Assembly (NCBI GenBank): GCA_000499405.2
Contig: HG738140.1
Coordinates: 5,880,701 to 5,944,700 of the forward strand
Reading direction: 5' to 3'
Origin: Onchocerca volvulus
Lineage: Eukaryota > Nematoda > Chromadorea > Rhabditida > Onchocercidae
Length of the DNA: 64,000 bases
This document shows, in pieces, positions 50,767 to 63,524 of the stretch (the stretch's first letter is position 1; the number at the start of each line of letters is the position of its first letter). A program made the translations under genes and the position numbers. The notes beneath the pieces are model-generated. The model was not told where the DNA came from. It ran no database searches and saw nothing but the letters and a program-made list of their open reading frames with translations.

Positions 50767-51192
50767 CGCAAGTGTTACGAATAATATTAGGAATTTTTCG
50801 TGATATAGAAGCATTTAAAATTATTCATTTCCGATGATATGGTTATCAATTGCAAATGTTAAATGGTGTTATTTTATATTGTCTTGCCGTCTCATCCAAT
50901 ATCTTTTGCAAAAAAATATAACTTAGAAAGTTCTGAGAGGACGAGATGTTGGAAAAAGAAGATGATCTCTGATTTTCAAATCATCGTCGCAATTTCGGAG
51001 CGATTCCTTAGTTCATAATTAAATGTAAATCTATTGTCATTTATTTCTGTTCCTTTAAAAATCTACATAATTTCACAGACAACATTTTATTTAAATACAT
51101 AACACAAATGGTATGAAATTTGTCGAGAATTAAAGTAAAAATTTAAAAAATTGTAATCATTTTTTTATATAAAAATTAAAAAATTGTAATTA
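50767..51192. other. tail-to-tail spacer
   Basis: Lies between the stop of the RRM gene and the stop of the minus-strand gene at 51193. A+T-rich 3' flanks only. Confidence 0.45.
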
Positions 51193-52976
51193 TTATGCGG
51201 TACTATCTTCTGATCGAGATGGTACCAAATCAAATTCCGGCATTTTAAGCGGTATTTCGTATAACGTATCATCTTCCGGATTTGCTCGATTTCGTTTCGT
51301 CTTCCTACAATTGCTAAATTCATTCTGATTTTTTCTGTATTACCGAACAATTTTAATAAAATGCATTTAAATGCTTTACTTTTATTTCCAAAAAATAGAA
51401 ATCAAAAGTTATTTTTTATTCAATTTCATTCAACCTATAGTTTGATAACTTCTATTCCTTATTTAGGTAAGTTTTTAGTTTGATGGATTTGGGAGTAGTT
51501 TTAGTATTTGTGAAAATAATTTGAAATTTTTTCATTTTATTCATTTTATTTTGTCTTAATCGGCTCATGTTGATCGTCACAATTTATGCATCAATTTTAG
51601 GTAACTTATATAAGCAAGATAAAAATTGTTGAGATATTTATTTGATAAAAAAAAAAAAAAAAAAAAAAAAAGGTAAGGTTCGACTTTAATGGAAAATAGG
51701 TAAAAAAAAAAAAAAAGAGAAAGTAAAGAAAAAAATGGAGAGGAAAAAAAAGGAGCAGATCATTTCCCACCTGTTTCAATCAAAACTTTTCAGAACATAA
51801 GTTAGATCAAAATATTAAATCGAATGAATGAAATTGTTATCAGTAAAAGACCAACGTTCGAATTTGTAACTGTTTACCATTATTCAATCCATACTTTTTC
51901 TTCAATTTTTCATCTAACTGCTTCTGTCCTAAAATATTTCAAACCTGAAATCTGTAAAATGCTTAAATTAATAATTTTTATTAATAATAAATTACTTACA
52001 TTATTATCTTTCGTACCTTTGTTATTATCAAGATTTTGCTCTGATTCACCATCCTTATGAATTTTGATCCATTTTGATTGATTCCTATTGCTCGCAAATT
52101 CTTCGTTTGATTCCAGAATTCGCGATGTACCTGTTCGCATTTTCAAATTCTGATCGATATTACGATTGACTGATAATTTTGGTGTACTATTTTCCATCTG
52201 ATCATTCCGTTCTTCGCTCGAAAATGTTACTCTGATAAGTCGAAAATATTACTCTAATAAGTGAATTAACTTTCATTCAGGTAAGAAGAATAGAAGTTAT
52301 TACTAAAACATAGAATACAAATCAACTCCATCTAATTTGAATCCAGAGATTCAGACTGGATTACACAGATTCAGATATTTACAAACAAAGATGGATTGTC
52401 GACCATAACTTACTTTTCTTCAAGTATTTCTTTTTTGCGATTTTGCTCTGGCCATGATTTTCCTGTTATTGATTGATTTGCTATCTGCAAGAAAACTTTC
52501 TAGTAACTTTCTGGCTAACTTCTTATTCAATTCTCTCATTTTTCTGGAGGTAAAAATACCGTTTTTAGATAAAATTTTCATTTAAATTCTCTTTCTCAAC
52601 TATAAAATCTAAGGAGTTGCTTTTCATTAAGAGGGACTTTCTCTTTCTAAGAGAAAGAGATTTTCATCAAAAATTATAAACTCTTCTATTTCATCGATTT
52701 TTCGAAATTCAGAATTAATGACAAATGGATATTTTAGACTTGCATTTGTTTTTACATTTTCATCATTCGACAACTTTGATTTTCCTATCTCATTTTGTTT
52801 ACTGGATTGACAACCCATTTGTTTAATTATTTCCTGATTGGATTCAACCTTATCTCCAATAATGCAAAATGATAAAATAAAGATGAGCAATATTTTTCAA
52901 TAACTTATGTACTCGTAACTTTTGTTCGTTCATCATTTGAATTATTCAAATTAAAATCTTTCTCAAACATATTCAT
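51193..52976 (-). CDS. hydrophilic protein of unknown function
   Basis: Exons 52976-52920, 52848-52756, 52484-52414 and 52231-52000 join in phase. A final exon, 51334-51193, is open to a stop and clearly protein-like (RKTKRNRANPEDDTLYEIPL, then SRSEDSTA). Its acceptor is in phase 2 while the preceding donor is phase 0, so one exon inside 51335-51999 is probably missing from this model. The sequence is rich in N, K, E, S and Q with no hydrophobic segment. An internal MGCQSSKQ would be a typical N-myristoylation and palmitoylation site if translation began at 52819 instead of 52976. No family recognised. Start, the missing exon and function are open. Confidence 0.45.
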
Positions 52977-54634
52977 TTCAGCAATAATATTAATTCGAGA
53001 AAAAAATTAAAAAATCGATCGATCAATAAGAGCGAAAAGATACAAAACGAAGACTGATCAATAAGTAAAAGTCGTGTTTGTTGTTTTGTTGTTGTTTTTT
53101 TTTATGCAAATTGATCCAAATAAACAGTTTTTCGCTGAAAAATAGTGTATTATTTACAGCTGTATTTTCAACAAAATTCGAACAAATAAATGTTCAATTT
53201 CGTTTTCAAAATTTTCAAATAATTGATGATTTGATTTTTCAACAAAAAAAAAAAAAATGCTTTTTGTTATGCAATTAAATTACTTTTTCGCTTGCTTAAT
53301 TTCTTAGCAGATGATATCTTATTAGGATGGCATAAATTAAAGATAAAAGCTATGTATCTGGAGCAGTTTGTATAACATTTTTTCTTGAATTTCGCATTTT
53401 TAGAACCTTTTTTTTAAATCTTTCAAACCATCACAACTAATAAATGATTAGAATAATTTCGATTAATGAAATACATATTCTTCAAATAGGAAAAATAAAT
53501 CGCAAATGTCGATATGATTGAATTTCTGATAACACACGATGATAAGAGCCTATAGCGAATAAGCTGCAAAAAAAGAACAAACTTTTAAAGCAACTGCAAA
53601 GGCAATTGATAGTTATACAGAAGTTTTTAAATTATTTTTGAATTGTTACAATAAAATACACAGAAAAAAACTCGTAAATATTTTAGGAAAAGTTTTCAGA
53701 AACAGATTGAAGCTAAAAATGTTTTATGAAACTTTCTTGAAAAAGAATACTCTACTATATTCTTGAAAAATAAATGGTTTATTTATAATTCACTTTTCCT
53801 TTTTTTTTTTTTTTCGCAGATATGTTCTTGTTGGCGAATGTTCAAAAATTATTTTTCTCTGATGATTGCTGCAAATTATGGCATTGTGATGTGAAAAAGC
53901 GCTAAATTGATTAGATAGCGTATACTTTGGGGATGAAATTTACTAGCGATATTTCAGTAAAACCTTTCATTCAACACCTCCAAAACGGAAAAGACTAAAG
54001 GGAAGAATTAAGCTGGAATTCTGATCAACTGAAAGCTGCGAAAGTATTATGGATTTGCAATTTGCGTCTGTAAAGAAATAGTTTTTTTTTTTTTTTAATG
54101 CTTCCAAAGAACAGCTTAGTTGATTCATGGAAAAATCCCTTCCCAAGGTCAGGAACAAATTCAGTACTTCCGCATTATAATTCGACTCCAGTATCAGCGC
54201 ATAATGTTACTTATATAAGTTCAGAAAGACAAACACATAATATTAGTAGAAATCACTTCATTTTATAGGTGAATGAATCTGGATGCACTGCAATGCTAAT
54301 ACCGAATTCGGAATTCGCTAATCTCTGCATAACATCTCGAGGTTTTTTCTCATTAAATAATCAAAATAAGAAAACTTAAATTGGAAATCTTTAAGATGCG
54401 AAATTAACTTTCAACTAATCAACAAACTTTTAATGCTGCTATTGGAAATATGGATATTAAAAAACTCCTCGAGATCTCTTCATTTCATCTAGTACCATTA
54501 TTTGAGTATTTCTGTCATTCAAAAACCCTGTGTTCTTCTTTATCCAACAATTTCAAACAAAAAAGAGTACCACTGAATCATAGAGAGATCAAACAAAGTG
54601 AATTGAGCATAGTGATTAAAAGAGGAATATTATC
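52977..54634. other. intergenic, A+T-rich, no gene seen
   Basis: Short open frames on both strands have no splice context or domain resemblance. No repeat family recognised. Confidence 0.5.
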
Positions 54635-56067
54635 CTATTTCCAAATATTGACGCTAAGTTTTCTCTGCAAAATCTCTCGATAAAATATGAAAACATCAGC
54701 AGATGCTTGTTTAGCTAATGCTCTTGCAGCTTCAAATGTACTATAATCGAATATTCCATCTGTATCGCAAGCTATCATTCTCGTCGATTCCTAAATTTAC
54801 ATTTTAATAATATTTTATTTAATAGATAAAAAGTGTTTTGCACTCACATTACAAATTAATGCCAAAGAAATAAAATAGACATTGCACAATCTCAATCTCA
54901 TAAAAAGAATTATTAAAATTGTAAGGTGAAACAAATTCCCAATGATTGAGTTCTTCGTTATTAGCTAGTTGAAGTCTTTATAAACTCACATTTTCATTCG
55001 AATGAAATGCAAATGTATAGATTGTATCAGCAGAAGAGCACTGTGCAAACACTGGATCCAAAATGAGATTTCCTTGAGAAACTGCTATAGTTATTCCACA
55101 AAACATTCCATTCATGATGATGCCTAAGTCGAGAGCTGCCAGACAAGCAGCATTTAAAGCTGCAGCTGCCTTAAAATAGCCTCAATATATTACAATGGAA
55201 CATAAACGAAGTCATTTTAATGAAATATTTTTTGAATACACTATAAATCAATAAAAATTCACTTTCTGGACACAATTTAAGATAATACCTCACAGCCATC
55301 TTTCTGCAGTAACTGTAGAGTGACATTCAAGGCAACACGAGGATAATGAACATGGTCAATGGTATATTTCAACGCAGTATTCAATAACCGATTAATCTTG
55401 AAAAAATGAACTGCTAACGTGGCACATTATTCAAATTAAATTAAAAATTAAATTAAATTAAGAAATTGAACTTGAAACAACTGAGAAAAATACAGCAGTT
55501 TATGTATTAGTAATTCTACGTGGAAATTTAATTTGATATTTTAGAACTTAGAAACTAACAGACTCCTTGACAGTTTGAAAAGAAATAGATTTCATGTCAT
55601 ACAATCTATATTTATCTTTTTCTATAAAAAGTTCACAGTAACCTTGTTATGCATTTATAAGAGGAATCGTATTTAATTACAATAATCTTACTCATAATGT
55701 AATCCAATCAGTGCTACACTTCTTTTTTTTCTTTTCAGCCAGTGTTATATCAATCTTTTGAAAGCATTTACGAACAATCATTTATAACAATTTGAAGTTT
55801 CATATAAGATATGAAAAACTTTAAATGAACCTTAACAGAATCTGTTAGTCCATGAGGTTGTTTATAAAGGACCTCAATAACAAGTCGATCGCTGAGTCTT
55901 TTCGAGGAAGAGACATTACCAGGACCATTGATTCCGCACCATATCACCGTATTGCCTTGTTCCAGAGCACAGGAACCATCAGCTCGAGGTAAAAAACTTA
56001 GTTGTGCTCTAAGACTGCGTAACTTTTGGTGAGAATAACTGGATACTTCAGGAGAACATACCTCCAT
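54635..56067 (-). CDS. crn-5: exosome core subunit RRP46/EXOSC5 (RNase PH-like)
   Basis: Four exons, 56067-55831, 55396-55289, 55169-54990 and 54790-54635, in phase, give 226 residues against 235 in human EXOSC5. The RNase PH fold is plain: LRAQLSFLPRADGSCALEQG near residues 18-37 (EXOSC5 has LSRPDGSASFLQG), NTVIWCGINGPGNV, LVIEVLYKQPHGL, the helix LNAACLAALDLGIIM followed by FCGITIAV, LILDPVFAQ, and the ending VFIFYREILQRKL (EXOSC5 VFRFYRESLQRR). It is one of six RNase PH-like ring proteins of the nuclear and cytoplasmic RNA exosome, which threads RNA to catalytic subunits. In C. elegans the orthologue CRN-5 is also linked to apoptotic DNA degradation. The start Met is the first in the exon and fits family length. 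Confidence 0.9.
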
Positions 56068-57872
56068 TTATTCCTTCTAGAACAAATATTCATTCCTTTA
56101 ATTCACATAAAAATAATTTTACTTTTTATCACCTCGAAAAATACATCATCTAAATAGCTGACACATAGCTGCACAAGCATTTTGATTTAAATCTATCTCA
56201 ACAAAATGTCATCCATGCAACTTAGATGGCGGATACTGTAGTCTAAAACATCTTAACACTCAACTATTTTTTACTTCGAAGGTTAAATTCCATTTCTCGA
56301 ATGAAAATGAACATTTCATCGATAAGTTTCGCCGCAATTTTTCGAAATGAATTTAAGAAAAGCTAAAAATTATAAATTTTCTCATAAATACATCATATTG
56401 TAACTCAAGAAAATAATCGATGAAATGGTTGATTATTCCTTGAAAAAATGACATATAGCTCCTAAAATAAAAAACAGTTATGTATGGAGAGTTACACATA
56501 AACTTTGACGTGATTATGATGATGACATCGAAAGAAATCAAATGAACTGCTATGTTAAGATCCACTGCCTGCGCTGGTCTTCAAAATTTCATTGCAGGCA
56601 GTAACTTATTGTGGCGGGCCGCTGGCATAGTGTTATTTGTTGACATTGCTAGTGGGTGCTAGTGGGCGTTGGCATGGCGTTAATTAACGATGTCGCTAGT
56701 GATGTAGATAGCGAGAGGTCATCTAGAGAATGGAATGGACGTCCGGCGTCGCGTAAGCGGTTAGCGTCCAGTTTCGCTATTCTCGATTCGCCTCACTTTG
56801 CTTTCGCGTTTTCTCTTCCTCATTTATTTATTTATCCAGCTTTTATATCTTTCATTCCAACTTTCAACAATTTTCCCAATATCAAATTAATGTCGTAAAT
56901 ATTAAAGTATTTGGTATAAAATTTAACTAGAAAAAAAAAAAAAACTTAATATTTAATATAAATTTAAAAAACTTGTTATTTGACATAAACAAACAGACTT
57001 AAAATTTGATGCAAAATTTAATTAGAAACTTAATATTTGGTACAAAATTTAATTAGAAACTTAATACTTGGTTAAGATTTTACTGGATAAAAGAACTTAA
57101 TATTTGATATAAAATTTAACTAGAAACTTAGTGTTTGGTATAAAATTTAACTGAGCTAAAATTTACCCAGCTAGAAACTATGTATTTGATATAGAATCTA
57201 ACTATACTAGAAAGCGAAGATATAAATCAGTTTACAGAGTTGATACATTATCCTTTTGATTTACCAAACATTAAGTTTTTAGTTAAATAGGAACTTAATA
57301 TTTGATATAAAATCTAGCTGAATAAAATTTGATCAACTAGAAACTAGATATTTGATATGGAATCTAATTAAACTAGAAAGCGAAGATCTAAGTCAATTTA
57401 TGGAGTTGAATAGATTATCCTTATGACTTGCCAAATGTTTTCATCGCAGTTTTAAAATTTCCTGGAAAGTCAGTGAATTATTTTCCTAGCGAAAGCAGGA
57501 GAAAGAGCTGAGTAAAAAAGTACAAAGAGCGAGTTAAAAAAAGAAAGCAATAGGAAAGAAAATACTATTATTGGTATTGCTTAGCTCATTTGGCAATTAA
57601 GGCCACAGTTATGAAATCTTATTTAATCGCTAAACATGTACATATATCTTATTTTATCGCTAACACATGTGTATCTTATTTTATTGCTCGAATTCTAAGT
57701 CGGATGGAATTAGTAGCGTTTATCAACAGTTCTCGATCGTCTGACTCTTACTTGTATATTTTCGTGTATAGTATTATTGCTTGCAAAAATAGAACAAAGT
57801 TGAACTGTTCTATTTTTTTTTTTTTTTTTTTTTTGCAGCATTGTCCGGATTATTTTATGAGATTTGTTGCGA
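56068..57872. other. divergent intergenic region with tandem-repeat block
   Basis: Separates the crn-5 and NECAP genes, which point away from each other. A locally G+C-richer patch at about 56600-56780 (GGCGGGCCGCTGGCATAGTG) may mark a promoter. A repeat block occupies about 56897-57425. Confidence 0.5.
56897..57425. repeat. A+T-rich tandem repeats with a higher-order duplication
   Basis: A unit of about 35-40 bases around AACTTAATATTTGGTATAAA and ATTTAACTAGA recurs about ten times with variation. Within it a larger block repeats, each copy holding GAATCTAA, ACTAGAAAGCGAAGAT and GAGTTGA before ATTATCCTT: one ends near 57255, the other near 57422. Confidence 0.75.
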
Positions 57873-59202
57873 ATGGCTGAAGAATACGAAAGTGTTTGTC
57901 TGGTGAAGCCTGAAGTATTTGTTTATCGCATACCACCTCTTACCAGCAATCGAGGATATAAGTAGGATTTTCTTCCAATTTCCTTGCTATGCTTTTTCTC
58001 CTTTAATATCCTATCATTGTCACTATTATAATTGCGTTCAGTCGGAGCCTGTTTTATAAACAATCGTTTTGCTGCGGATAATTGAGTTCGTATTTACTCT
58101 GTATATCCATAAGGAATGAATGCAAGGTGAAACTTTTGGAGAAGGTATATTTAATTATGAGAATTCTTGCTATTTAAAATCACTTCGAGATATATTATCC
58201 TTGCAAATAGTGGATGCCTTAATATAAGTTCTTTAAGGATATAAATAGTTTCTTGAACAGAATATAAGTTTACAGAGCTGCAGATTGGAAGCTAGGTGAA
58301 CCAGATTGGACAGGACGTATGCGTTTAGTAACTATTGGCAATAAGCTGGAATTACGATTAGAAGATAAGGTATCTGGACAGTTATTTGCGAAATGTCCAG
58401 TAGATGAATATCCAGGTCTCAGTATCGAGCCTGTCCTCGACTCTTCACGGTATTTTGTCGTTCGATTAAAAAATGATAGTGGACAAACAGCTTTTATCGG
58501 TTCGTTCTTTATGTTAGTGCTAATGCGTAAATGATTTGCAAGATTAAATATCAAAGTTGAATAATGGAAGGGACTGAACATCGGGACATAGATAATCTAG
58601 AAATTTTAAGGAATATTTGTTGAAACATGTATATTAATTGAGATATTTTTAGCATTTTTCCAGGTTTGGGATTTGCTGATCGGAGTGACTCGTTTGATTT
58701 GAATGTTGCACTACAGGAGCATTTCAAATACATTGAAAAAAGCGCAGAATTTAATAAGGAACAAATGAACGATCAACCAAAACTAGACCTTGGCTTCAAA
58801 AAAGGACAAACTATAACCATAAATTTTGGGGTAGGTGTGTTGTTCCAAAGTAAATATGTTTAAATTGGAATAATCTTTTTCAATAATTGGATATTATCCA
58901 AAAAATTTTTTTGTGATAGGAATGATGAAGTTGCTGCGAATTCATCTTCAAACTATAAATAGTTGCAAGTTAAGTTGACTTAAAAGCTAAGTGTCATCAA
59001 GAACCCGTTTTATTAATGATCCTCTATCGGATATTTCCAGAAAAAAACATCAACAAATCCTCAACAGATGAGGACATCACCATCAGATGCAAGCAGTAAT
59101 TCTGGAGCTTTTCCATTGTTGCCGCCACCACCATCAGCAATATCTTCTATTACTCAGCGTTCTCGCAACATTCCAGGCATGGGAACAGAATTTAAACCTT
59201 AA
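57873..59202 (+). CDS. NECAP endocytic adaptor (adaptin-ear-binding coat-associated protein)
   Basis: Four exons, 57873-57961, 58276-58499, 58664-58830 and 59041-59202, in phase, give 213 residues. The PH-like NECAP domain covers about residues 1-150: [75 protein letters not shown], and [20 protein letters not shown] with GQTITINFG, all hallmark runs of the family. The tail is short, proline- and serine-rich ([13 protein letters not shown]) and ends MGTEFKP. The WVQF-type ear-binding motif found in vertebrate NECAPs is not present. NECAP binds AP-2 at clathrin-coated pits and limits AP-2 activation. The start follows a T-rich acceptor region. A poly-A signal AATAAA is at 59649. Confidence 0.93.
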
Positions 59203-60203
59203 TCGATCGTGATAGATCTCTTATCATCACTTATTGATTTCGCGAGGAAGCTTATACACATTTGTATATATTTAAATATAATTACACTCTGTGTGAATGT
59301 TTCAGTTACATACATTCCGAAGAATATACCGATAAGAGACTTGTATAATCAAAGTGATTTTAAATCTGTTAAATTTATTACCAATGTCTTTTCAATATGC
59401 ACCTTATTAATGTGCATCACTGCTGTTTCAGTCTTGCTTAACAGATATATGAATTCTGTCACTGTTCATTGCTATTTTCATCAAACAATTTTGCTATCTG
59501 TGATGTCTTTCTAAGATTTTTGACCGATTTTTTTTTTCTTTCGCCAACTATTAATATACTAAGTAAATGGTAACACTTTTTGAAAAGATTAATTTACTGT
59601 GATTAGATAATGTACATCATTGATGTGATAAATCTTTTGAATCATTTCAATAAAGTTGACATCTTGCTTCTTCATCTTGAAGTACCGGTTTTCTAATTTT
59701 TTTGCCAGATATTTCTGCTATGATTTTTCTTTTCTAACATATTATTTGAATCATAAATTATGAGCAAAATTTTCTATTGATATAAACTTTTAATTATTTT
59801 ATCAGAGAAGAAGATAGTTGAAAGAAATTTTTGAGGATTTATTATATTGTAGATCAAATTATTTTCCCAACGAGAATCACTGCAAATGAATGATAATATG
59901 ATGATGCTTAAAAGGATTAGCTAGGCAAGATTATTGATAAGGCAAAAAGGAAAAGAGAGAAAGGAAGTGAAGTTTTGGTTCTGAATGCCTATTTGTAGTT
60001 CCAGTTGAGAAGTGTTTCGTATTTGGATTATCTTATGAACTGTTGGGAGATTGAAGTTCTCTGCTTCGAAATGTTTTGAAAAATTCGACAATTAGAACAG
60101 TAATAATGTCTTAAAAAGTTTTAAAATACATTAGAAGTGTAGGAAATGAAATAAATTTAATACTTTTCCTTTTCAGTCTCTGTGATTTTTTCATTTTGCG
60201 GAA
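59203..60203. other. intergenic between NECAP and UBE2J-like genes
   Basis: Same-strand spacer of 1.0 kb. AATAAA at 59649-59654 probably ends the NECAP transcript. A TTTTCAG acceptor near 60176 precedes the next start codon by about 28 bases and may be a trans-splice site. Confidence 0.5.
59649..59654 (+). terminator. NECAP polyadenylation signal AATAAA
   Basis: A perfect hexamer 447 bases after the stop codon, followed by a T-rich stretch. Confidence 0.45.
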
Positions 60204-62253
60204 ATGGCATATCGCTATGCAAGTGAAAAGGCACAGATCCGTCTCTCAAATGAATATGCGGAGTTGAAGAAAGACCCAATTCCAGGTATCGTTGCAAAGC
60301 CACTGGATGAAAATTTACTGTTATGGGGCTACGTTATTCGTGGTTCAAAAGATACGCCGTATGATGGTATTTCTTTATGTTTAAATTCTCATTTCTTCGT
60401 TACGGCTTGCTTGCTTTTGTAAAATTCATTTGCCGATGCTAACATACATCATGTATTAGTTTACTACATTGTTGACTTCTATTGATGGTACAAAACCGTT
60501 TTCTATTTCATACTTGTAGGAATAATGCAATGCTAAAGAATTGTCTGTTGATGAAAGTTTATAAGATTAGTTGATTTTTTCAAATTCTAAGATTTTCGCA
60601 ACAAATTTAGCTTACTGTGCTGTTAAAATGTATATTTCGAATACATTTTAACAGCACAATAAGCAAAATTTGATTTATTTTGTGCCTACTATGCCTTCCT
60701 TTGTTTAGATCTTGAGTTTCTTTTCTTCTTCTTTGAATGGGTTATTAACTTTTTGTCACTTTTTTTATTTTTTTATTCAGTTCAATTCAATGCGACTATA
60801 ATTTTTATATTGAGAGCATTAAATATTTTTAGGTGGGATATACTATGGCGAGTTGGAATTCAGTAATGATTTCCCATCCATTCCTCCGCATGTTCTTATG
60901 TATACACCGAATGGGAGGTAATTAAAGCATACGCATTGTTTAAATATTCTTAATATTGTTGTGAATTGAAAGTGTTCTTGAAATTTTTAATATCATCTTT
61001 TTTAATTTTACTTGAATGTCGAGTTTTCCTAATCAAATGTAGAATCTTTCAATGATGATTGCTTAATAAAATTTAGATTCATTCCTGGTGAACGAATTTG
61101 CATTTCTATTTCGGCGTTCCATCCTGCAAATTGGGATCCGTCATGGACTGTCGGAGCATTCCTGCACTGTTTCTCCCATTTCATGATGCTCGACGAGAAA
61201 AAGTTGGGCATGGGTGAGTGAATTCAAGTCTTTTTATTTTTTTTTCTTTTAAATACGTAATATTTTTGTACTTTTTTATGGAAATTATGAAAAATATAGA
61301 TTTCCATATTTAAATAAACATCTTTGTTTGTTGCTAGTTTCACTAAAAAAAGAAGTAAGAAATTATTTTTTGAAGACATTATGTCTGCATTTTGATTATT
61401 ATACTGCAATAAATTGTTTCTGAATGCCATCTCCAACATTTATTTCCCCTCACAATCAGAAATGGTAGTTCTTGCATCTATTAATTGCTCTTTTCATGTT
61501 CATTTTGATTTTTGTCTGCAGTATCCATATATGCCTTTTATTATTAGGGATTCGTTATTGGATTATTGACAAAATCTAATCATATATATGATACATACGA
61601 TTTGCTTCTATGAGTTCAAATAAATCGTTGCAGGAGCTATGAGAAGCTCGGCGGATCAGAAGCGTATTTTTGCAAAACAGTCGATGTCTTACAACATGAC
61701 AGTACGTTTTAATTTGTCCATTTTTTTTTCTTTTTTTGGAAATTTCGGGATATCTTTTTTTCAACTTCCTCTAATAATGATCTACATGGATCTACAGAAA
61801 TTCCTATCTGTTTCTCATGACTCTGTATGAATAATTGAGAAATTACGAAACGCGGAAATTTATGCCTAACCATATCTGTTTCTCAGTCAAATTAGTTTTT
61901 CGATTGGCATGAAGAGCCTTTTTGAAATACTAACGCTTAATCTTATCCTATGCAGCTGCATCATACTGAATGGCTCATGAAAGTGTAAACAGTAGCTTCA
62001 CATCTTTTACATTATCTTTTTTGAAATGAAGCCATCTCCTTTTTATATCTTAGCAGGAAATTTATCTTTTCAGAACAAAAATTTCATGAAGGCCTTTGGT
62101 GAAAAGCCTTTTGGTTCAGAAGATTCAGAGAATAAAGCCCGAGCAAATGCTGCTCTTGATTCAGATGACGAGGAAGAAAGTGAACTGTCAAGTTATTCTT
62201 TTTCGGAATCTGATGATGAGGGACTTCGCAGTTTTTTAAAATGGAAGTTTTAA
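60204..62253 (+). CDS. UBE2J2/Ubc6-like ubiquitin-conjugating enzyme without membrane tail
   Basis: Five exons, 60204-60366, 60833-60917, 61077-61213, 61634-61701 and 62074-62253, in phase, give 210 residues. The UBC fold is of the UBE2J type: RLSNEYAELKKDPIPGIVAK, LLLWGYVIRGSKDTPYDGGI, IPPHVLMYTPNGRF, then GERICISISAFHPANWDPSW with the active Cys at about residue 91. This family has TPNGR in place of the usual HPN. Ubc6/UBE2J enzymes normally end in a transmembrane anchor and serve ER-associated degradation. Here the last exon instead gives an acidic, serine-rich tail (DSDDEEESELSSYSFSESDD) ending FLKWKF, with no hydrophobic segment. Either this is a soluble nematode branch or another 3' exon exists. 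AATAAA at 62300-62305 fits the end of the transcript. Confidence 0.85.
60603..60671. repeat. long near-perfect hairpin in intron 1 of UBE2J-like gene
   Basis: Arms 60603-60633 and 60641-60671 are reverse complements over 31 bases with about two mismatches and a 7-base loop (ATTTCGA). The core GTGCTGTTAAAATGTAT pairs perfectly. Confidence 0.85.
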
Positions 62254-63433
62254 TTCAATACAAATTGCCGATCAAAATGGTGCAAAGAAGTGAGGCTAAA
62301 ATAAATTTAAAATGTGAAAGAATCTTCTCATATTAAAGTCGGATTTTTTCATTATATTGTTATTTTGGTGCTAGCTTTATTTCGAGTATTTTACGATTTA
62401 CTAGCGCTTCAGGGATTATTCTTTGCTTCCATTTCGTTTTTTCCATGAATAGAATGAATTATTCTATTTCAGAGAATGTTTATTATTAAAACATGCTTTC
62501 ACTGCCAATATTTTCAGCACTCTTCTCTAATCGGAAAAGATCATTCATTCTTTTATTCCTTTTCCTTTGTTTACACTGCTAAATTTATTTATTTATTTAC
62601 TTTTTTTTTTTTTTTTTGATAATCTAAGCAGATTCTGTGATTTATTTTGTTAAGTTGTAACCTGTTTGCATAAGTAATTATATATGCTGCATTCGTTTAT
62701 TTTAGAAAGAGTTCAGGATAATATATTAAGGATAATCTCGGGACAATATATTCAGGATAAAGTTAACATATTCAGGATAATCTGGTTACAATTTTTAATT
62801 ATCATCATATTCCCAATTTTCAAAATAAGATAAATCTTTTTTACTTTATTTATGTTTAGTTATTCATCTTTCATTTCATTATTTATTTTAGTTAAAGCAA
62901 TTTATTGCTTAGGTTTGTCCTGTTCTTTTAATCAATAACCATTTTACGCACCCAGGAACATCAAAAGAGGCTGCTTATGAAGTTTACTAAAATTGAATTA
63001 TGGTTAGCTGTCGCTAAATCCTGATTATGTTAATTGTCGCTAATTCTATAAGTCAAGAAAAATCGCAAGTATATAATGCTTCTTTGCTTGATAAATAGAT
63101 TAACATACTGACAACCAGTAATTTGTAAATTCTAAATTATTTATGATATCACTAAATAGCATGGAACGAAGTTAGATGTACGGACAATCTATTTATTAAA
63201 CAAAAAAAAAAAAAAAAAAAAAAACTGTTTATCAAGCTTTGTTCATTGCTTATAAAAGCTTATCTCAATTATTATTGTAACATGTGCTCATAAGCTGCCA
63301 TGTTTCAAGCTTATTCAATAGTCACATCTTATAATCTCAGGGCATTTGTTATCACATTATTGGTCTTTCATATGATTTTAATTCAATAATACCAAATATA
63401 TCTTGTTTGTTAATTTTATTGTTTTTTCTTTTT

Positions 63434-63524
<91 letters not shown>

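Noticed and set aside
56656..56898. 80-codon plus-strand frame in a G+C-richer patch
   Set aside because: No splice context or family resemblance; more likely promoter-proximal sequence of the divergent crn-5 and NECAP genes.
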